Shown here: positions 34,963 through 43,735 of the stretch, piece after piece
How positions within the stretch are numbered: position 1 is the first letter of the stretch
How the letters are laid out: each line of letters begins with the position of its first letter
Origin: BOG-908 sp963848205
GTDB lineage: Bacteria; Pseudomonadota; Alphaproteobacteria; Acetobacterales; Acetobacteraceae
Assembly: GCA_963848205.1 (NCBI GenBank)
Contig: CAWKCV010000005.1
Span: forward strand, 62,001-126,000
Length of the DNA stretch: 64,000 nucleotides
Direction of reading: 5' to 3'
Notes under the pieces: model-generated
What the model was told of the DNA's origin: nothing
Databases searched by the model: none
What the model saw: only the letters and a program-made list of their open reading frames with translations
Position numbers and translations under genes: made by a program

Positions 34963-34998
34963 CTGCAATATTGTTCGCGCGCCCAAACAATATTGCAG
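34963..34998. terminator. Perfect 13-bp inverted repeat after pckA
   Basis: CTGCAATATTGTT (34963-34975) and AACAATATTGCAG (34986-34998) pair perfectly around a 10-base loop, starting 9 bases after the pckA stop on the minus strand. The position suits a transcript end, although no U-run follows. The A/T-rich symmetrical arms could also be an operator for the phosphoesterase gene. Confidence 0.55.
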
Positions 34999-35007
34999 CT
35001 GCGGCAG

Positions 35008-36633
35008 CTAAGCAGCCTGCCTTATCGCCGCCGCCCGCACATCGTCGCCGACCGATGCTGCGAACCCCTGAAAATTCGCTTCGAACCGCGACACCAGCTC
35101 TGCGGCCTGTGCATCATACGCCGCCGGATCGGCCCAGGAGCGTCGTGGGTCGAGCACCTCGTTCGGAATGCCCGCCACGTCTCGCGGGATCATCAGGCCG
35201 AAGAACGGATCGGGCGAGAATTGCGCGCTGTTCAGTGAACCATCCAGCACGGCGCGTAAAAGCGCGCGCGTATGGCCGATGGCCATCCGCTTGCCAACGC
35301 CGTACCTGCCGCCGGTCCAGCCGGTATTGACCAGCCAGCAGGAGACGTTGTGCTGCTTGATCAACTGCTCCAGCAGCCGGCCGTATTCTTCCGGACGTCG
35401 CGGCAGGAAAGGCGCGCCGAAGCAGGTCGAGAACGTGGCCTGCGGCTCGCGGCCCAAACCTTTCTCAGTGCCGGCGACGCGTGCGGTGTAGCCGCTGAGG
35501 AAATGATACATCGCCTGCGCGGGCGTGAGCTTGGCGATCGGCGGCAGCACGCCGAACGCGTCCGCCGTCAGCATGATCACGTTTTTAGGCTGGCCGCCGC
35601 GCCCGGTCAGCTCGGCATTCGGAATGGCCTCGATCGGGTAGCAGGCGCGCGTGTTCTCTGTATAAGCGCCGTCGGTGAGATCGAGATGGCCGCACGGGTC
35701 GGCGACCACGTTTTCCAGAACGGTCCCAAAACGATGCGTCGCGTTCCAGATCTGCGGCTCGGCTTCGGCGGACAGATTGATCACCTTGGCATAGCAGCCG
35801 CCTTCGAAGTTGAACACGCCGTCCGGTCCCCAGCCATGCTCGTCATCGCCGATCAGGCGCCGCGCAGGATCGGAGCTGAGCGTTGTCTTGCCAGTGCCGG
35901 ACAGGCCAAAAAACAATGCGGTGTCGCCATCCGCGCCGATGTTGGCGCTGCAATGCATCGGCATCACGCCGGCGGGCGGCAGGATGTAGTTCATCACGGT
36001 GAAGATGGATTTCTTGATTTCGCCCGCATATTCGGTGCCGGCGATGATAATGCGCCGTTCGGCAAAGCTGAGCGCGATCGCCGTGCTGCTGCGCACACCG
36101 TCGATCGCCGGGTCGGCCTGGAATTGCGGCGCATGCAGGATGACGTAGTCCGGCTCGAATGAGGCAAGTTCGTTCTTTGGCGGGCGGATGAACATGTTGC
36201 GCGCAAACAGCGCGTGCCAGGCGCTCGTGCTCACCACGCGAACCCGGATGCGGCGTGCGGGGTCGGCACCGGCATACAGATCCTGAGTAAACAGCTCGCG
36301 CCCTTGCATGTAGGCCTGCACGCGGTGCTTCAGGCCGGTGTAGTGCGCCGGATCCAACCGCTGGTTGACCTTGCCCCAGGCAATGTCGGCGGTGGTCGCG
36401 GGTTCGTCGGCCACGTATTTGTCAGCCACCGAGCGGCCGGTATGCACGCCGGTGCGGCAGATGATGGCGCCATCCGCGGAAAGGCGCCCCTCCTGGCGGC
36501 GGATCGCGTGGGCAACCAGCTGCGGGGCTGCCAGGTTGGCGTGAACGTGCGTGGCGGCCTGCACGCCGGTGCCGCCCAGCGGCGAATGGCCGTGGCCGGC
36601 GTCGTTCTCGTGCGGCTTCGTCTCGGCGTCCAT
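35008..36633 (-). CDS. pckA: Phosphoenolpyruvate carboxykinase (ATP)
   Basis: Cytoplasmic gluconeogenic enzyme converting oxaloacetate and ATP to PEP; 541 residues. Visible are the kinase-1a P-loop GLSGTGKTTLSS, the metal- and substrate-binding GDDEHGWG just after it, YAGEIKKSIFTVMNY with the active-site Lys, and RTGVHTGRSVADK at the N terminus. It is divergent from a ChvI-type regulator, an arrangement common in alphaproteobacteria, where the ChvG/ChvI system can control pckA. The 236-base gap between them contains one repeat arm. Confidence 0.97.
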   Translation of the reverse strand: MDAETKPHENDAGHGHSPLGGTGVQAATHVHANLAAPQLVAHAIRRQEGRLSADGAIICRTGVHTGRSVADKYVADEPATTADIAWGKVNQRLDPAHYTGLKHRVQAYMQGRELFTQDLYAGADPARRIRVRVVSTSAWHALFARNMFIRPPKNELASFEPDYVILHAPQFQADPAIDGVRSSTAIALSFAERRIIIAGTEYAGEIKKSIFTVMNYILPPAGVMPMHCSANIGADGDTALFFGLSGTGKTTLSSDPARRLIGDDEHGWGPDGVFNFEGGCYAKVINLSAEAEPQIWNATHRFGTVLENVVADPCGHLDLTDGAYTENTRACYPIEAIPNAELTGRGGQPKNVIMLTADAFGVLPPIAKLTPAQAMYHFLSGYTARVAGTEKGLGREPQATFSTCFGAPFLPRRPEEYGRLLEQLIKQHNVSCWLVNTGWTGGRYGVGKRMAIGHTRALLRAVLDGSLNSAQFSPDPFFGLMIPRDVAGIPNEVLDPRRSWADPAAYDAQAAELVSRFEANFQGFAASVGDDVRAAAIRQAA

Positions 36634-36774
36634 TGAAAGAGGCTCCCTGGGCAGCAGGGTCGCCCGCCGCGTTTGATGATGGTTCCGCTTTGGGCGGGTT
36701 GTGACTGTTTTAAGCCCTGGGTTGGGTTGCTTGGCAATGGTTCGCGGTTGCGCGGCAGGCAGGCAAAGACGAGG

Positions 36775-36819
36775 CGAGTTGTCCTTTTTTGAAAAAAAGG
36801 ACCAGAAAACTTTTGCTTC
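36775..36819. repeat. Palindromic element, left arm only (copy 11)
   Basis: GTCCTTTTTTGAAAAAAAGGACC followed by AGAAAACTTTTG. It lies 50 bases upstream of chvI. A right arm (copy 12) follows chvI, so the two arms bracket the gene. Confidence 0.85.
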
Positions 36820-36869
36820 TGGGGCGCTTTGGTCGAAGGTGCGTTCGGGTGGCGGGTTTGGGAGTTTTC

Positions 36870-37568
36870 ATGAAGCACACGATCGCCCTGGTGGATGACG
36901 ACCGGAACATCCTGACCAGCGTCAGCATGACGTTGGAGCAGGAGGGCTATACGGTCCGCACCTACACGGACGGGGAAAGCGCGCTGCAGGCGATCAACGC
37001 CCGCCCGGTGGACCTGGCCGTGCTCGACATCAAAATGCCGCGGATGGACGGCATGGAGCTGCTGCAACGCCTGCGCCTGCGCACGCAGATGCCGGTGATC
37101 TTCCTCACCAGCAAGGACGAGGAAGTGGACGAGCTGATGGGCCTTCGCCTGGGAGCGGACGACTATATCACCAAGCCGTTCAGCCAGCGCCTGCTCATCG
37201 AGCGCATACGCGCGCTGCTGCGCCGTAACGAAAGCTCGCGCGCCGAAGGGTCCGGCACACCGGCCGGCGGCATTCTCACCCGCGGCAGCCTGGTGCTGGA
37301 CGAGACCAAGCATCAATGCATTTGGAAAGGCACCGACATCCAGTTGACCGTCACCGAATTCCTGCTCGTCAAGGCGCTGGCGGCGCGGCCCGGCATGGTG
37401 AAGTCGCGCGACCAGCTCATCGATGCGGCTTACGGCGAAAACACGTTCGTGGACGACCGCACGATCAATTCGCACGTAAAACGCGTGCGCAAGAAGTTCC
37501 GCCAGGTGGACGGCGAATTCAACGCGTTCGAAACCCTCTACGGCATCGGCTACAGGTTCAAGGAATAA
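36870..37568 (+). CDS. chvI: ChvI-like two-component response regulator
   Basis: An OmpR-family regulator of 232 residues. The receiver domain has acidic residues DDD at 9-11, phosphoacceptor D53 (VLDIKMPRMDG) and the switch Lys in DYITKPFS. The C-terminal winged helix includes LTVTEFLLVKALA and FVDDRTINSHVKRVRKKF. The sequence and the divergent pckA neighbour point to ChvI, the acid and envelope-stress regulator of alphaproteobacteria. The cognate sensor chvG and the usual hprK/PTS genes do not follow; instead a repeat arm and a convergent protease gene do. The start at 36870 has a GGGAG site. Confidence 0.9.
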   Translation: MKHTIALVDDDRNILTSVSMTLEQEGYTVRTYTDGESALQAINARPVDLAVLDIKMPRMDGMELLQRLRLRTQMPVIFLTSKDEEVDELMGLRLGADDYITKPFSQRLLIERIRALLRRNESSRAEGSGTPAGGILTRGSLVLDETKHQCIWKGTDIQLTVTEFLLVKALAARPGMVKSRDQLIDAAYGENTFVDDRTINSHVKRVRKKFRQVDGEFNAFETLYGIGYRFKE

Positions 37569-37590
37569 GCGGCAGCACGCGACAGCCGAG

Positions 37591-37632
37591 CAAAAGTTTT
37601 TGGCTTCTTTCTTTCAAAAAAGAAGTGCTGGC
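37591..37632. repeat. Palindromic element, right arm only (copy 12)
   Basis: GCTTC-type right arm: CAAAAGTTTTTGGCTTC then TTTCTTTCAAAAAAGAAG. It lies between the convergent chvI and protease genes and ends 7 bases before the protease stop. A GCGACAGC sequence at 37580-37587 matches the central part of complete copies. Confidence 0.85.
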
Positions 37633-37639
37633 CTTGCCT

Positions 37640-39055
37640 TCACCGCCAACAAGTCACCTTCACCGTAAACCGCCGCGCCGCCTCCCCCACCGTCGCCGCA
37701 TCCTGCCCCGCAGCCGCACCCAACTCGTCGAGGCGCACTCCCAGCCCCGCCAGATAATCGCGCGCCACGTCCGATTTGGTGGCGAAATTGACGTTCTGCG
37801 GCACCGCGCCGCCCGTCAGGATCGCCAACCCCAGGCCGTTCAGCATGGATTCGGAGATCCCGACCACGCGGCTGCCGCTGTCGAGCACCGGGCCGCCGCT
37901 ATTGCCCGGCTGCACCGGCGCGCTGAACTGGAACATGTTGGCATTGCCCTGCATGCCCGACATCGTGGTGAGCGAGCCGGTGGTGACCGCCATCTCGGGC
38001 GAGACGATGCCGGTCAGCGGAAACCCGGTGGCGACCAGCGTCTCGCCGGGGCGCAGCGTCTGGCTGTCGCGGAACCGCGCATAGGCCGGCCAGGGCGTGC
38101 CGATCTGCAGCAAGGCCAGGTCGAGCTTGGAGTTATTGGCGACCAGCCGGGCGCCTACCGGAACGCCGTTATCGGGCCCATTGACGCGTATGTCGCCGCA
38201 GCCGGCGATCACGTGATTGTCGGTCACGATATGCCCCTGGCGATCGATCACGATCCCCGAGCCGTTGCTGACCGGGCGGCCCGGGCCGCGGGCGCCGATC
38301 CGCGCGGCGTGGGTGGCCAGCGCCGCATTGCCGCTCAGCGATGGAGCAACGTCCTGCACGCTGCGCACGAACGAGAGCAGGCGCAGCGGACCGGGCGGCG
38401 TGCCCGGATCTATGCTGACGGCGAGATTTGCCGCGCCGTTCGCGCGGCGCAGCTGCCATGAACCCGTCCAAAGTCCGGCATTGTTCGTCCCGGTCGGTTG
38501 CACCTGGAACCACAGGACGTAATCCGCTCCGGCACCGTCCGGCCACGCCGTATCGTTCTGCTCGACGACATCGCCCGATTGAAACGCCTGCGCGCGCAAC
38601 GTCGCGTCGGCCAGTTCGTGCAGCCCGATACGCAGTTCCTCGATCTTCCAGTCGGTCAGGGCCGGCTGGGCATTCCGTAACACCAGGGGAAGCAGCAGTG
38701 CCAACCGGTCGTGATCCGGCAGCACGATGTGCAGACGGCCCGGCCGCGGGTTGGATACGGGCGTGACACCGGCCAGCGTGAGCGCGTTTCGTTGAATGAT
38801 GAAATTCAGCGCGTCGACGGGAGGCAGTATGTTCCCGTTGAACGAAATTCGCGGCATGCCGGTGAAGTCGTAAGCACCGGGTTGCACGGAGACCGGCGCC
38901 GGCACCGTTCCTGGCGGCGGCTGATAGCCGCTCGACCGCAGCGTTATGACTGGCGGAGAGGCATTCACGCGCGCCGTGCCGACCGGCGCGCAGCCCGCAA
39001 GCCCCACGATACCGGCCGCGCAGAGCAGGGCGGCAAGCTTCGTCGGTATCCTCAT
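37640..39055 (-). CDS. Trypsin-like serine protease lipoprotein
   Basis: A 471-residue exported lipoprotein with lipobox LAGC (Cys22). Residues 23 to about 255 form an unassigned N-terminal region. The C-terminal part is an S1C (Deg-like) protease without a visible PDZ domain. The catalytic triad is H281 in TDNHVIAGC, D312 in SKLDLALLQ and S386 in PGNSGGPVLD. The start at 39055 gives the clean lipoprotein signal, while the longer frame adds 18 residues that are not signal-like. It lies 60 bases after the O-antigen ligase gene on the same strand. It probably acts on periplasmic or outer-membrane proteins. Confidence 0.85.
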   Translation of the reverse strand: MRIPTKLAALLCAAGIVGLAGCAPVGTARVNASPPVITLRSSGYQPPPGTVPAPVSVQPGAYDFTGMPRISFNGNILPPVDALNFIIQRNALTLAGVTPVSNPRPGRLHIVLPDHDRLALLLPLVLRNAQPALTDWKIEELRIGLHELADATLRAQAFQSGDVVEQNDTAWPDGAGADYVLWFQVQPTGTNNAGLWTGSWQLRRANGAANLAVSIDPGTPPGPLRLLSFVRSVQDVAPSLSGNAALATHAARIGARGPGRPVSNGSGIVIDRQGHIVTDNHVIAGCGDIRVNGPDNGVPVGARLVANNSKLDLALLQIGTPWPAYARFRDSQTLRPGETLVATGFPLTGIVSPEMAVTTGSLTTMSGMQGNANMFQFSAPVQPGNSGGPVLDSGSRVVGISESMLNGLGLAILTGGAVPQNVNFATKSDVARDYLAGLGVRLDELGAAAGQDAATVGEAARRFTVKVTCWR

Positions 39056-39115
39056 CGTAACGATCGTCCCTTGTATGCGGCGCCGATACGAGCGCACGCA
39101 TGGACGCAACGCAAG

Positions 39116-40759
39116 CTAATGTTTGGCTGTATCCGCCGAAGCGCGTTCAGCTCCCGCAGTCGCACCGCCCTGCCGTGGCACCAGCCGATAGGACCGGCTC
39201 GCCATGCCCTCCGCGTCCCGGTATTCCAGGGCGAGCGCGCTCGTCTCGAAAATGGTAAAGAATTCGTCCCAAGCGATTTCGCACATGCCAGGCTCGGGCG
39301 CGCCGAAATCGAACCGCAAAAGCGGCTGCCCCGCCTCGCTGTCATGGCTCTCGAGCAGAGCCGGCCGGCCCTCCCGCGCTTCTGCCCATGCACGGATGAA
39401 GCCGTGATCTGTGGTTGTCTCTTCGCTCATCTTCACACGTGTCCCGGCTGCCGATTCGTGGCTCAAACGGGGCGCGTCAGCCGGCGTTCCCACCGCTGCC
39501 GAAGCGGCAAACCCGAGGCCGAGGATCAGAAACACCCAGCCGGCGTTCGGCATCGAGGTGAAGGCGGAGGTGGACGCCAGCGGCCACAAGGCGACCAGAG
39601 CGCCCACGAACAGGCCGGTGCGCAAAGGCGGAGCGCGCCTGCCCAAGCCGCGCGCCAGGGTCGCGAGCGCGGCGGCCACCATGGCGCAGAACAGCACCAG
39701 CCCCGGCACCCCGGCATCGTCCAACGCTTCGAGATAGTAGTTGTGTGGATGCAGGTTGCACGCGCTCGGTCCGCCGTTGAAATTGTCGTCCGGCAGGCCG
39801 AGCCAGGCGATGCCGTGCATGGCCCAGAAATCGTGACAGCCGCGCCGGAAACCATCGAAGCCCAGCCCCAGCCAGGGATGCAGTTGCGCCACCGTCAGCG
39901 CGCGCAGGAAAATCAAGCCGTAATCGCTCTTGGCGAAATGCGCGATCTGCGGCCCGGTCTGCTGCACCAGTTTCGCGAACGAAAGCGGCGCCAGCCAGGG
40001 TGACGCGGCGGCCAGCGCCAGCCCGGCCAGTGCCGCCACCGCCACCGCCACACGCAGGCGCGGCAGCAGCAATCCGCTTGCCAGGAACCCCAGCACCATC
40101 AACAGCGTGGGCATCCGCTGGCCGATCAGCACCATGGTCAACGCGGCAAAGCTGGCGAGTGCCACGCTCCGCGCCCGCCCGCCCGGTGAGGACGCCAGCC
40201 GAGCAAGCAAAGGGATCAGCACGGGAAACAGCAACAGGATATATTCCGGGCCGGCGCGCGGCTTGTGGAACGGCCCGGTCAGCGCCCCGTCCTCCCATCG
40301 CGGCTGGCCGAACAGGTTGCTGCCGGTCAGGTATTGCTCCCAGCATTGCAGCGCGATCCACCCCGCCGCCACCGCGAGCGCAATCCAGAGCATGTGCCGC
40401 CGCCGCGCGCCCGCTGCGCCCGGCCCCGCGAAAACCCATGTGCCGACGGCAAGCGCGAACAGCGGGAGCCGAAACGCCACCAGGCCCAGCACCATCCCGC
40501 CGGTGCCCAGCACCGAACAAATGGCAAGCCACGCCCACCAGGCAGCGGCCGCCATCGTGAAAGGATGCCGAAGCCAAGCCCCCCTTCGTGCCCGGATGGC
40601 GTCCACGAGGAACAGGCAATCGACCAGCCCTACCAGCATTTCGGCAACCGCACGCGCATGCAGCAACGCCAGCGGCAACGCCAGGCACGCGCCGAAGGCA
40701 AGCTCGCTCGTCCACCGCGTCAGCGTCTCCGGTTCGCGGTACCAGGCTCGATCGCTCAT
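39116..40759 (-). CDS. O-antigen ligase family protein with fused C-terminal small domain
   Basis: A polytopic inner-membrane protein of 547 residues with about 11 hydrophobic segments and the periplasmic Wzy_C region (HPWLGLGFDGFR ... NLHPHNYYLEALDDAG), the signature of O-antigen ligase/polymerase enzymes. From about residue 444 the sequence changes to MSEETTTDHGFIRAWAEARE, then LLRFDFG...EIAWDEFFTIFE and SRSYRLVPR. This matches small stand-alone proteins of acetic acid bacteria and relatives (TDHxxIRxWAEARxGxPA type, unknown function). No stop separates the parts, so this is an apparent fusion, though an internal ATG at 39430 could start a separate product. The ATG at 40759 is used. Confidence 0.8.
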   Translation of the reverse strand: MSDRAWYREPETLTRWTSELAFGACLALPLALLHARAVAEMLVGLVDCLFLVDAIRARRGAWLRHPFTMAAAAWWAWLAICSVLGTGGMVLGLVAFRLPLFALAVGTWVFAGPGAAGARRRHMLWIALAVAAGWIALQCWEQYLTGSNLFGQPRWEDGALTGPFHKPRAGPEYILLLFPVLIPLLARLASSPGGRARSVALASFAALTMVLIGQRMPTLLMVLGFLASGLLLPRLRVAVAVAALAGLALAAASPWLAPLSFAKLVQQTGPQIAHFAKSDYGLIFLRALTVAQLHPWLGLGFDGFRRGCHDFWAMHGIAWLGLPDDNFNGGPSACNLHPHNYYLEALDDAGVPGLVLFCAMVAAALATLARGLGRRAPPLRTGLFVGALVALWPLASTSAFTSMPNAGWVFLILGLGFAASAAVGTPADAPRLSHESAAGTRVKMSEETTTDHGFIRAWAEAREGRPALLESHDSEAGQPLLRFDFGAPEPGMCEIAWDEFFTIFETSALALEYRDAEGMASRSYRLVPRQGGATAGAERASADTAKH

Positions 40760-41041
40760 TTGGGCCCTATGTCGCTTCCGCAGCCCTCGGCGGCAAGTTG
40801 GCGCGTCAAGCCACAATCTGGCGCCCCGCGCTGGCCGGCTGTCTCGTCGAGACCGGTCGCCGAGAAAAGATGACAACGGATCAATGACTTAATTGCCATG
40901 CGCGTTGCGGCACGGCGCCTGCAATAAAGCGCTCCGATGAGACAGCATGCTCAATCTTCCCGCCCGGCGCGACCGGTTATCTGGCTGCACCGGGCCGGTT
41001 CTGGTATGGCCCCGCGCAATCGCTGCCCGGGAGAGTCCGCC

Positions 41042-42583
41042 ATGCCTGCCGCCGACCCCGCACGCCACGTGCGCCGGCAGGCTGTTCTGGCCACCGCCAT
41101 CGCCTCGCTCGCCGGCTGTGCGGTCGGCCCGAACTATCACCGTCCCGCCACACCGGCGCCAGATCGCTTCACGGAAGCCAAGCTACCCGCCGGCACCGGC
41201 GCGGCGCCCACCGAGCGACAGGCCGGCCAGCCCGGCGGCGACCAGGTCTTCGTGCCTGGCCGCGACGTGCCCGGCCAATGGTGGACGCTGTTCCACGCGC
41301 CGGCCCTCAGCACGCTTGTCGCGACCGCGCTGCGTCAGAACCCGACTTTGCAGGCCACCGCCGCCACGCTGCGCCAGGCGCAGGAGACGACGATCGCCCA
41401 GCAAGGCCCGCTATTGCCGAACATCAGCGCCCAGATCGACCGCACGCGGCAGGAGTTCAGCGGCGCCGAAGCGGGCCAGGTCGGGCGGCAGGCATCCAGC
41501 CAGGTTTTCGGCTACTACAACGCGCAGGTGAACGTGACCTACACATTCGATGTGTGGGGCCAAATACGCCGCACGGTCGAGGCGAGTGCGGCCGCCGCCC
41601 AGGCGCAGCAATTCCAGCTCGAGGGTGCGGCCAACATGCTGGCCGCCAACACGGCCGGCGCCGCCATCATGCAGGCTTCGCTCGCGGCCCAGATCGATGC
41701 GGAGGAAGCTCTGATCGGCGCGGAACGCCAGCTTCTGAAAACCGTGCGCAGCCAGTTCGAGCTGGGCGGCGCGACGGGCGCGGATGTGGCGACCCAGGAA
41801 GCGCAGCTCGCCAACACGCAGGCGCTCGTGGCGCCGCTGCAAACCCAGATGCAGCAGGCACGCGACCAGCTTGCCGCCTATCTTGGCCGCGTGCCGGCCG
41901 AGAGCGACCTGCCGCCGCTCGCTCTGACGGACCTGAGCCTGCCCGGCGCGCTGCCGGTCAGCCTGCCGTCCCGCCTGGTCGACCAGCGGCCCGACATCCG
42001 CGCGGCCGAGGCGCAACTTCACCAGGCGACCGCGCAAGTGGGCGTGGCCATCGCCAACCGGCTGCCGCAATTCACGCTGACCGGCTTCATCGGCAGTGCG
42101 CCGGCCAAGATCGGCGATCTGTTCACCCCCGGCAACGGCATCTATTCCCTACTCACGCAGGCTCTGGCCCCCATCTTCCAGGGCGGCGCACTGCTGCACC
42201 AGCAACGCGCCGCGGTGGCGGCAGCGCAGGCGGCCGCGCTGAACTACCGCGCGATCGTCGTCAACGCGTTCCAGAACGTGGCCGACGTGCTCACTGCCTT
42301 GCAAGGCGACGCACGCGCGCTGGCCGCCAACCAGGATGCCGAGCGCGCCGCCGCACGCAGCCTCAGCCTGGCGCGTGTGCAATATGGTGCAGGCGGTATC
42401 GCATATCTCACCGTGCTCGCCTCGCAGCAGCAATATCAGAACGCGATCATCGGGCGGATCCGCGCGCAGGCGGCGCGCTACACGGATACGGTGGCGCTGT
42501 ATGTGGCGCTTGGCGGTGGGTGGTGGAACCGGAACGATTTGCCGCCTCGGCCGGAGCCTTTGTTGAGGTCGCTGTTGCCATGA
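41042..42583 (+). CDS. RND efflux outer-membrane lipoprotein, NodT family
   Basis: A TolC-like outer-membrane channel of 513 residues. It has a signal with lipobox LAGC, then AVGPNYHRPATPAPDRF, and two repeated coiled-coil halves with LVDQRPDIRAAEAQL, ANRLPQFTLTGFIG and LARVQYGAGGIAYLTVL, all family signatures. It opens a three-gene operon with the adaptor and pump that follow. A GGGAG site precedes the ATG at 41042. The stop overlaps an ATG in frame with the adaptor (ATGA at 42580). The substrate of the system is unknown. Confidence 0.92.
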   Translation: MPAADPARHVRRQAVLATAIASLAGCAVGPNYHRPATPAPDRFTEAKLPAGTGAAPTERQAGQPGGDQVFVPGRDVPGQWWTLFHAPALSTLVATALRQNPTLQATAATLRQAQETTIAQQGPLLPNISAQIDRTRQEFSGAEAGQVGRQASSQVFGYYNAQVNVTYTFDVWGQIRRTVEASAAAAQAQQFQLEGAANMLAANTAGAAIMQASLAAQIDAEEALIGAERQLLKTVRSQFELGGATGADVATQEAQLANTQALVAPLQTQMQQARDQLAAYLGRVPAESDLPPLALTDLSLPGALPVSLPSRLVDQRPDIRAAEAQLHQATAQVGVAIANRLPQFTLTGFIGSAPAKIGDLFTPGNGIYSLLTQALAPIFQGGALLHQQRAAVAAAQAAALNYRAIVVNAFQNVADVLTALQGDARALAANQDAERAAARSLSLARVQYGAGGIAYLTVLASQQQYQNAIIGRIRAQAARYTDTVALYVALGGGWWNRNDLPPRPEPLLRSLLP

Positions 42584-43731
42584 AGGAAGAAAGAATGTTC
42601 TTTTTAGAAAAAAAGAACCAAAGAACTTCTGCTTCCGGAGGCGCTCCGCGGGGGCGTGCGCGCAAGCCGATAAGCAGAAGTTTTTTGCTTCTTCTTTTCA
42701 AAAAAGAAGTGCTTGCTTGCTTGCTTCCCATGGCAATGGCCCAGGAACCCCCCTCCACCGTCAGCACCATCGTCGCCCACGCGACCCCCTGGCAGGACAG
42801 CCTGCAAGCCGTCGGCACCATCCGTGCCGTACGCGGCGCCGATCTCGCCAGCGAAGTCTCCGGCGTTGTCGACAGTGTCGATTTCGACTCCGGCCGTGAC
42901 GTGACCGCGGGCACCGTGCTGCTGCGCCTGCGCCCGAACGACGACGCCGCGCATCTGGCCGATCTGCAGGCCGCCGCCGATCTCGCTTCGGCCAATCTTG
43001 CCCGTGACACCAAGCAGTTTCGCGCCCAAGCCGTCAGCCAGGCGGCCGTCGATGCCGACGAGAGCCATCTGCGGTCCGCACGCGCGCAAGTGGCGCAGGC
43101 GCAGGCGCTTTCGGCCGAAAAGATCGTGCGCGCGCCGTTCGCGGGAAGGCTTGGCCTGCGCATGGTCGACCAGGGCCAGTATCTGGCGGCCGGCACGCCG
43201 ATCGTGACGCTGCAGGCGCTCGATCCGCTGTACATGGATTTCTACGTGCCGCAGCAGGCGTTGGCGCAGGTGCATGTGGGCCAGGCGGCCGCGCTCAGCG
43301 TGGATACTTACCCGAACCGCACGTTTGACGCGACGATCAGCGCCGTCAGCCCCAAGCTCGATGCCGCCAGCCGCATGGCGCAAATACGCGCGACGGTCGC
43401 CAACCCGGATCGCGCGCTCACACCTGGCATGTTCGCCACCGTGCAACTGCGCGTGGGCGCGGTGCACCATTACGTCACGCTGCCGAATGCGGCGATCGTA
43501 TATAACCCTTACGGCAGCCTGGTTTATGTCGCCAATCACGGGCAAGTGCATCAGGTGATCGTGCAGACCGGCCCCACCCGCGGCGACCAGGTGGCGGTGA
43601 CGGCCGGTTTGCAGGATGGGGCCGAAGTGGTGACCGCCGGGCAGCTCAAGCTGCATCAGGGCTCCACCATCGTCGTCAACAACACCGTGCAGCCGGGCAA
43701 CGATCCCAATCCGCACCCGGCCGAGGAGTAG
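42580..43731 (+). CDS. RND efflux membrane fusion (adaptor) protein, HlyD/MexA type
   Basis: Periplasmic adaptor linking the pump to the outer-membrane channel. It has a barrel-sandwich with ADLASEVSGVVDSVDF, a coiled-coil hairpin (about 50 residues ending IVRAPFAGRLGLRMVDQGQYL, quoted in part) and beta-barrel segments. Start choice is a problem. The first conventional ATG after the repeat (42730) gives MAMAQEPP without a signal peptide. An ATG at 42580, overlapping the nodT stop, stays in frame through the palindromic repeat. It yields a basic stretch followed by SFLLLLFKKEVLACLLPMAMA-Q, which looks like a signal peptide. I use 42580; the core protein is certain, the N terminus is not. Confidence 0.8.
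   Translation: MKEERMFFLEKKNQRTSASGGAPRGRARKPISRSFLLLLFKKEVLACLLPMAMAQEPPSTVSTIVAHATPWQDSLQAVGTIRAVRGADLASEVSGVVDSVDFDSGRDVTAGTVLLRLRPNDDAAHLADLQAAADLASANLARDTKQFRAQAVSQAAVDADESHLRSARAQVAQAQALSAEKIVRAPFAGRLGLRMVDQGQYLAAGTPIVTLQALDPLYMDFYVPQQALAQVHVGQAAALSVDTYPNRTFDATISAVSPKLDAASRMAQIRATVANPDRALTPGMFATVQLRVGAVHHYVTLPNAAIVYNPYGSLVYVANHGQVHQVIVQTGPTRGDQVAVTAGLQDGAEVVTAGQLKLHQGSTIVVNNTVQPGNDPNPHPAEE
42584..42725. repeat. Palindromic element, copy 13, lying within the adaptor reading frame
   Basis: Left arm 42584-42632 is GTTC-type (TGTTCTTTTTAGAAAAAAAGAACC). Right arm 42674-42725 is GCTTC-type and ends in repeated GCTT. The frame of the downstream adaptor gene stays open through the whole element from an ATG at 42580. 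Confidence 0.85.
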
Positions 43732-43735
43732 CGAC

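Noticed and set aside
34824..35330. 168-codon plus-strand ORF overlapping the pckA 3' end
   Set aside because: It is antisense to pckA over most of its length and spans a hairpin; no homology-like features.
41278..42579. A long plus-strand frame within nodT that continues into the adaptor
   Set aside because: The part overlapping nodT is out of frame and compositionally wrong (Arg-rich). Only the portion from 42580 onward is credible.
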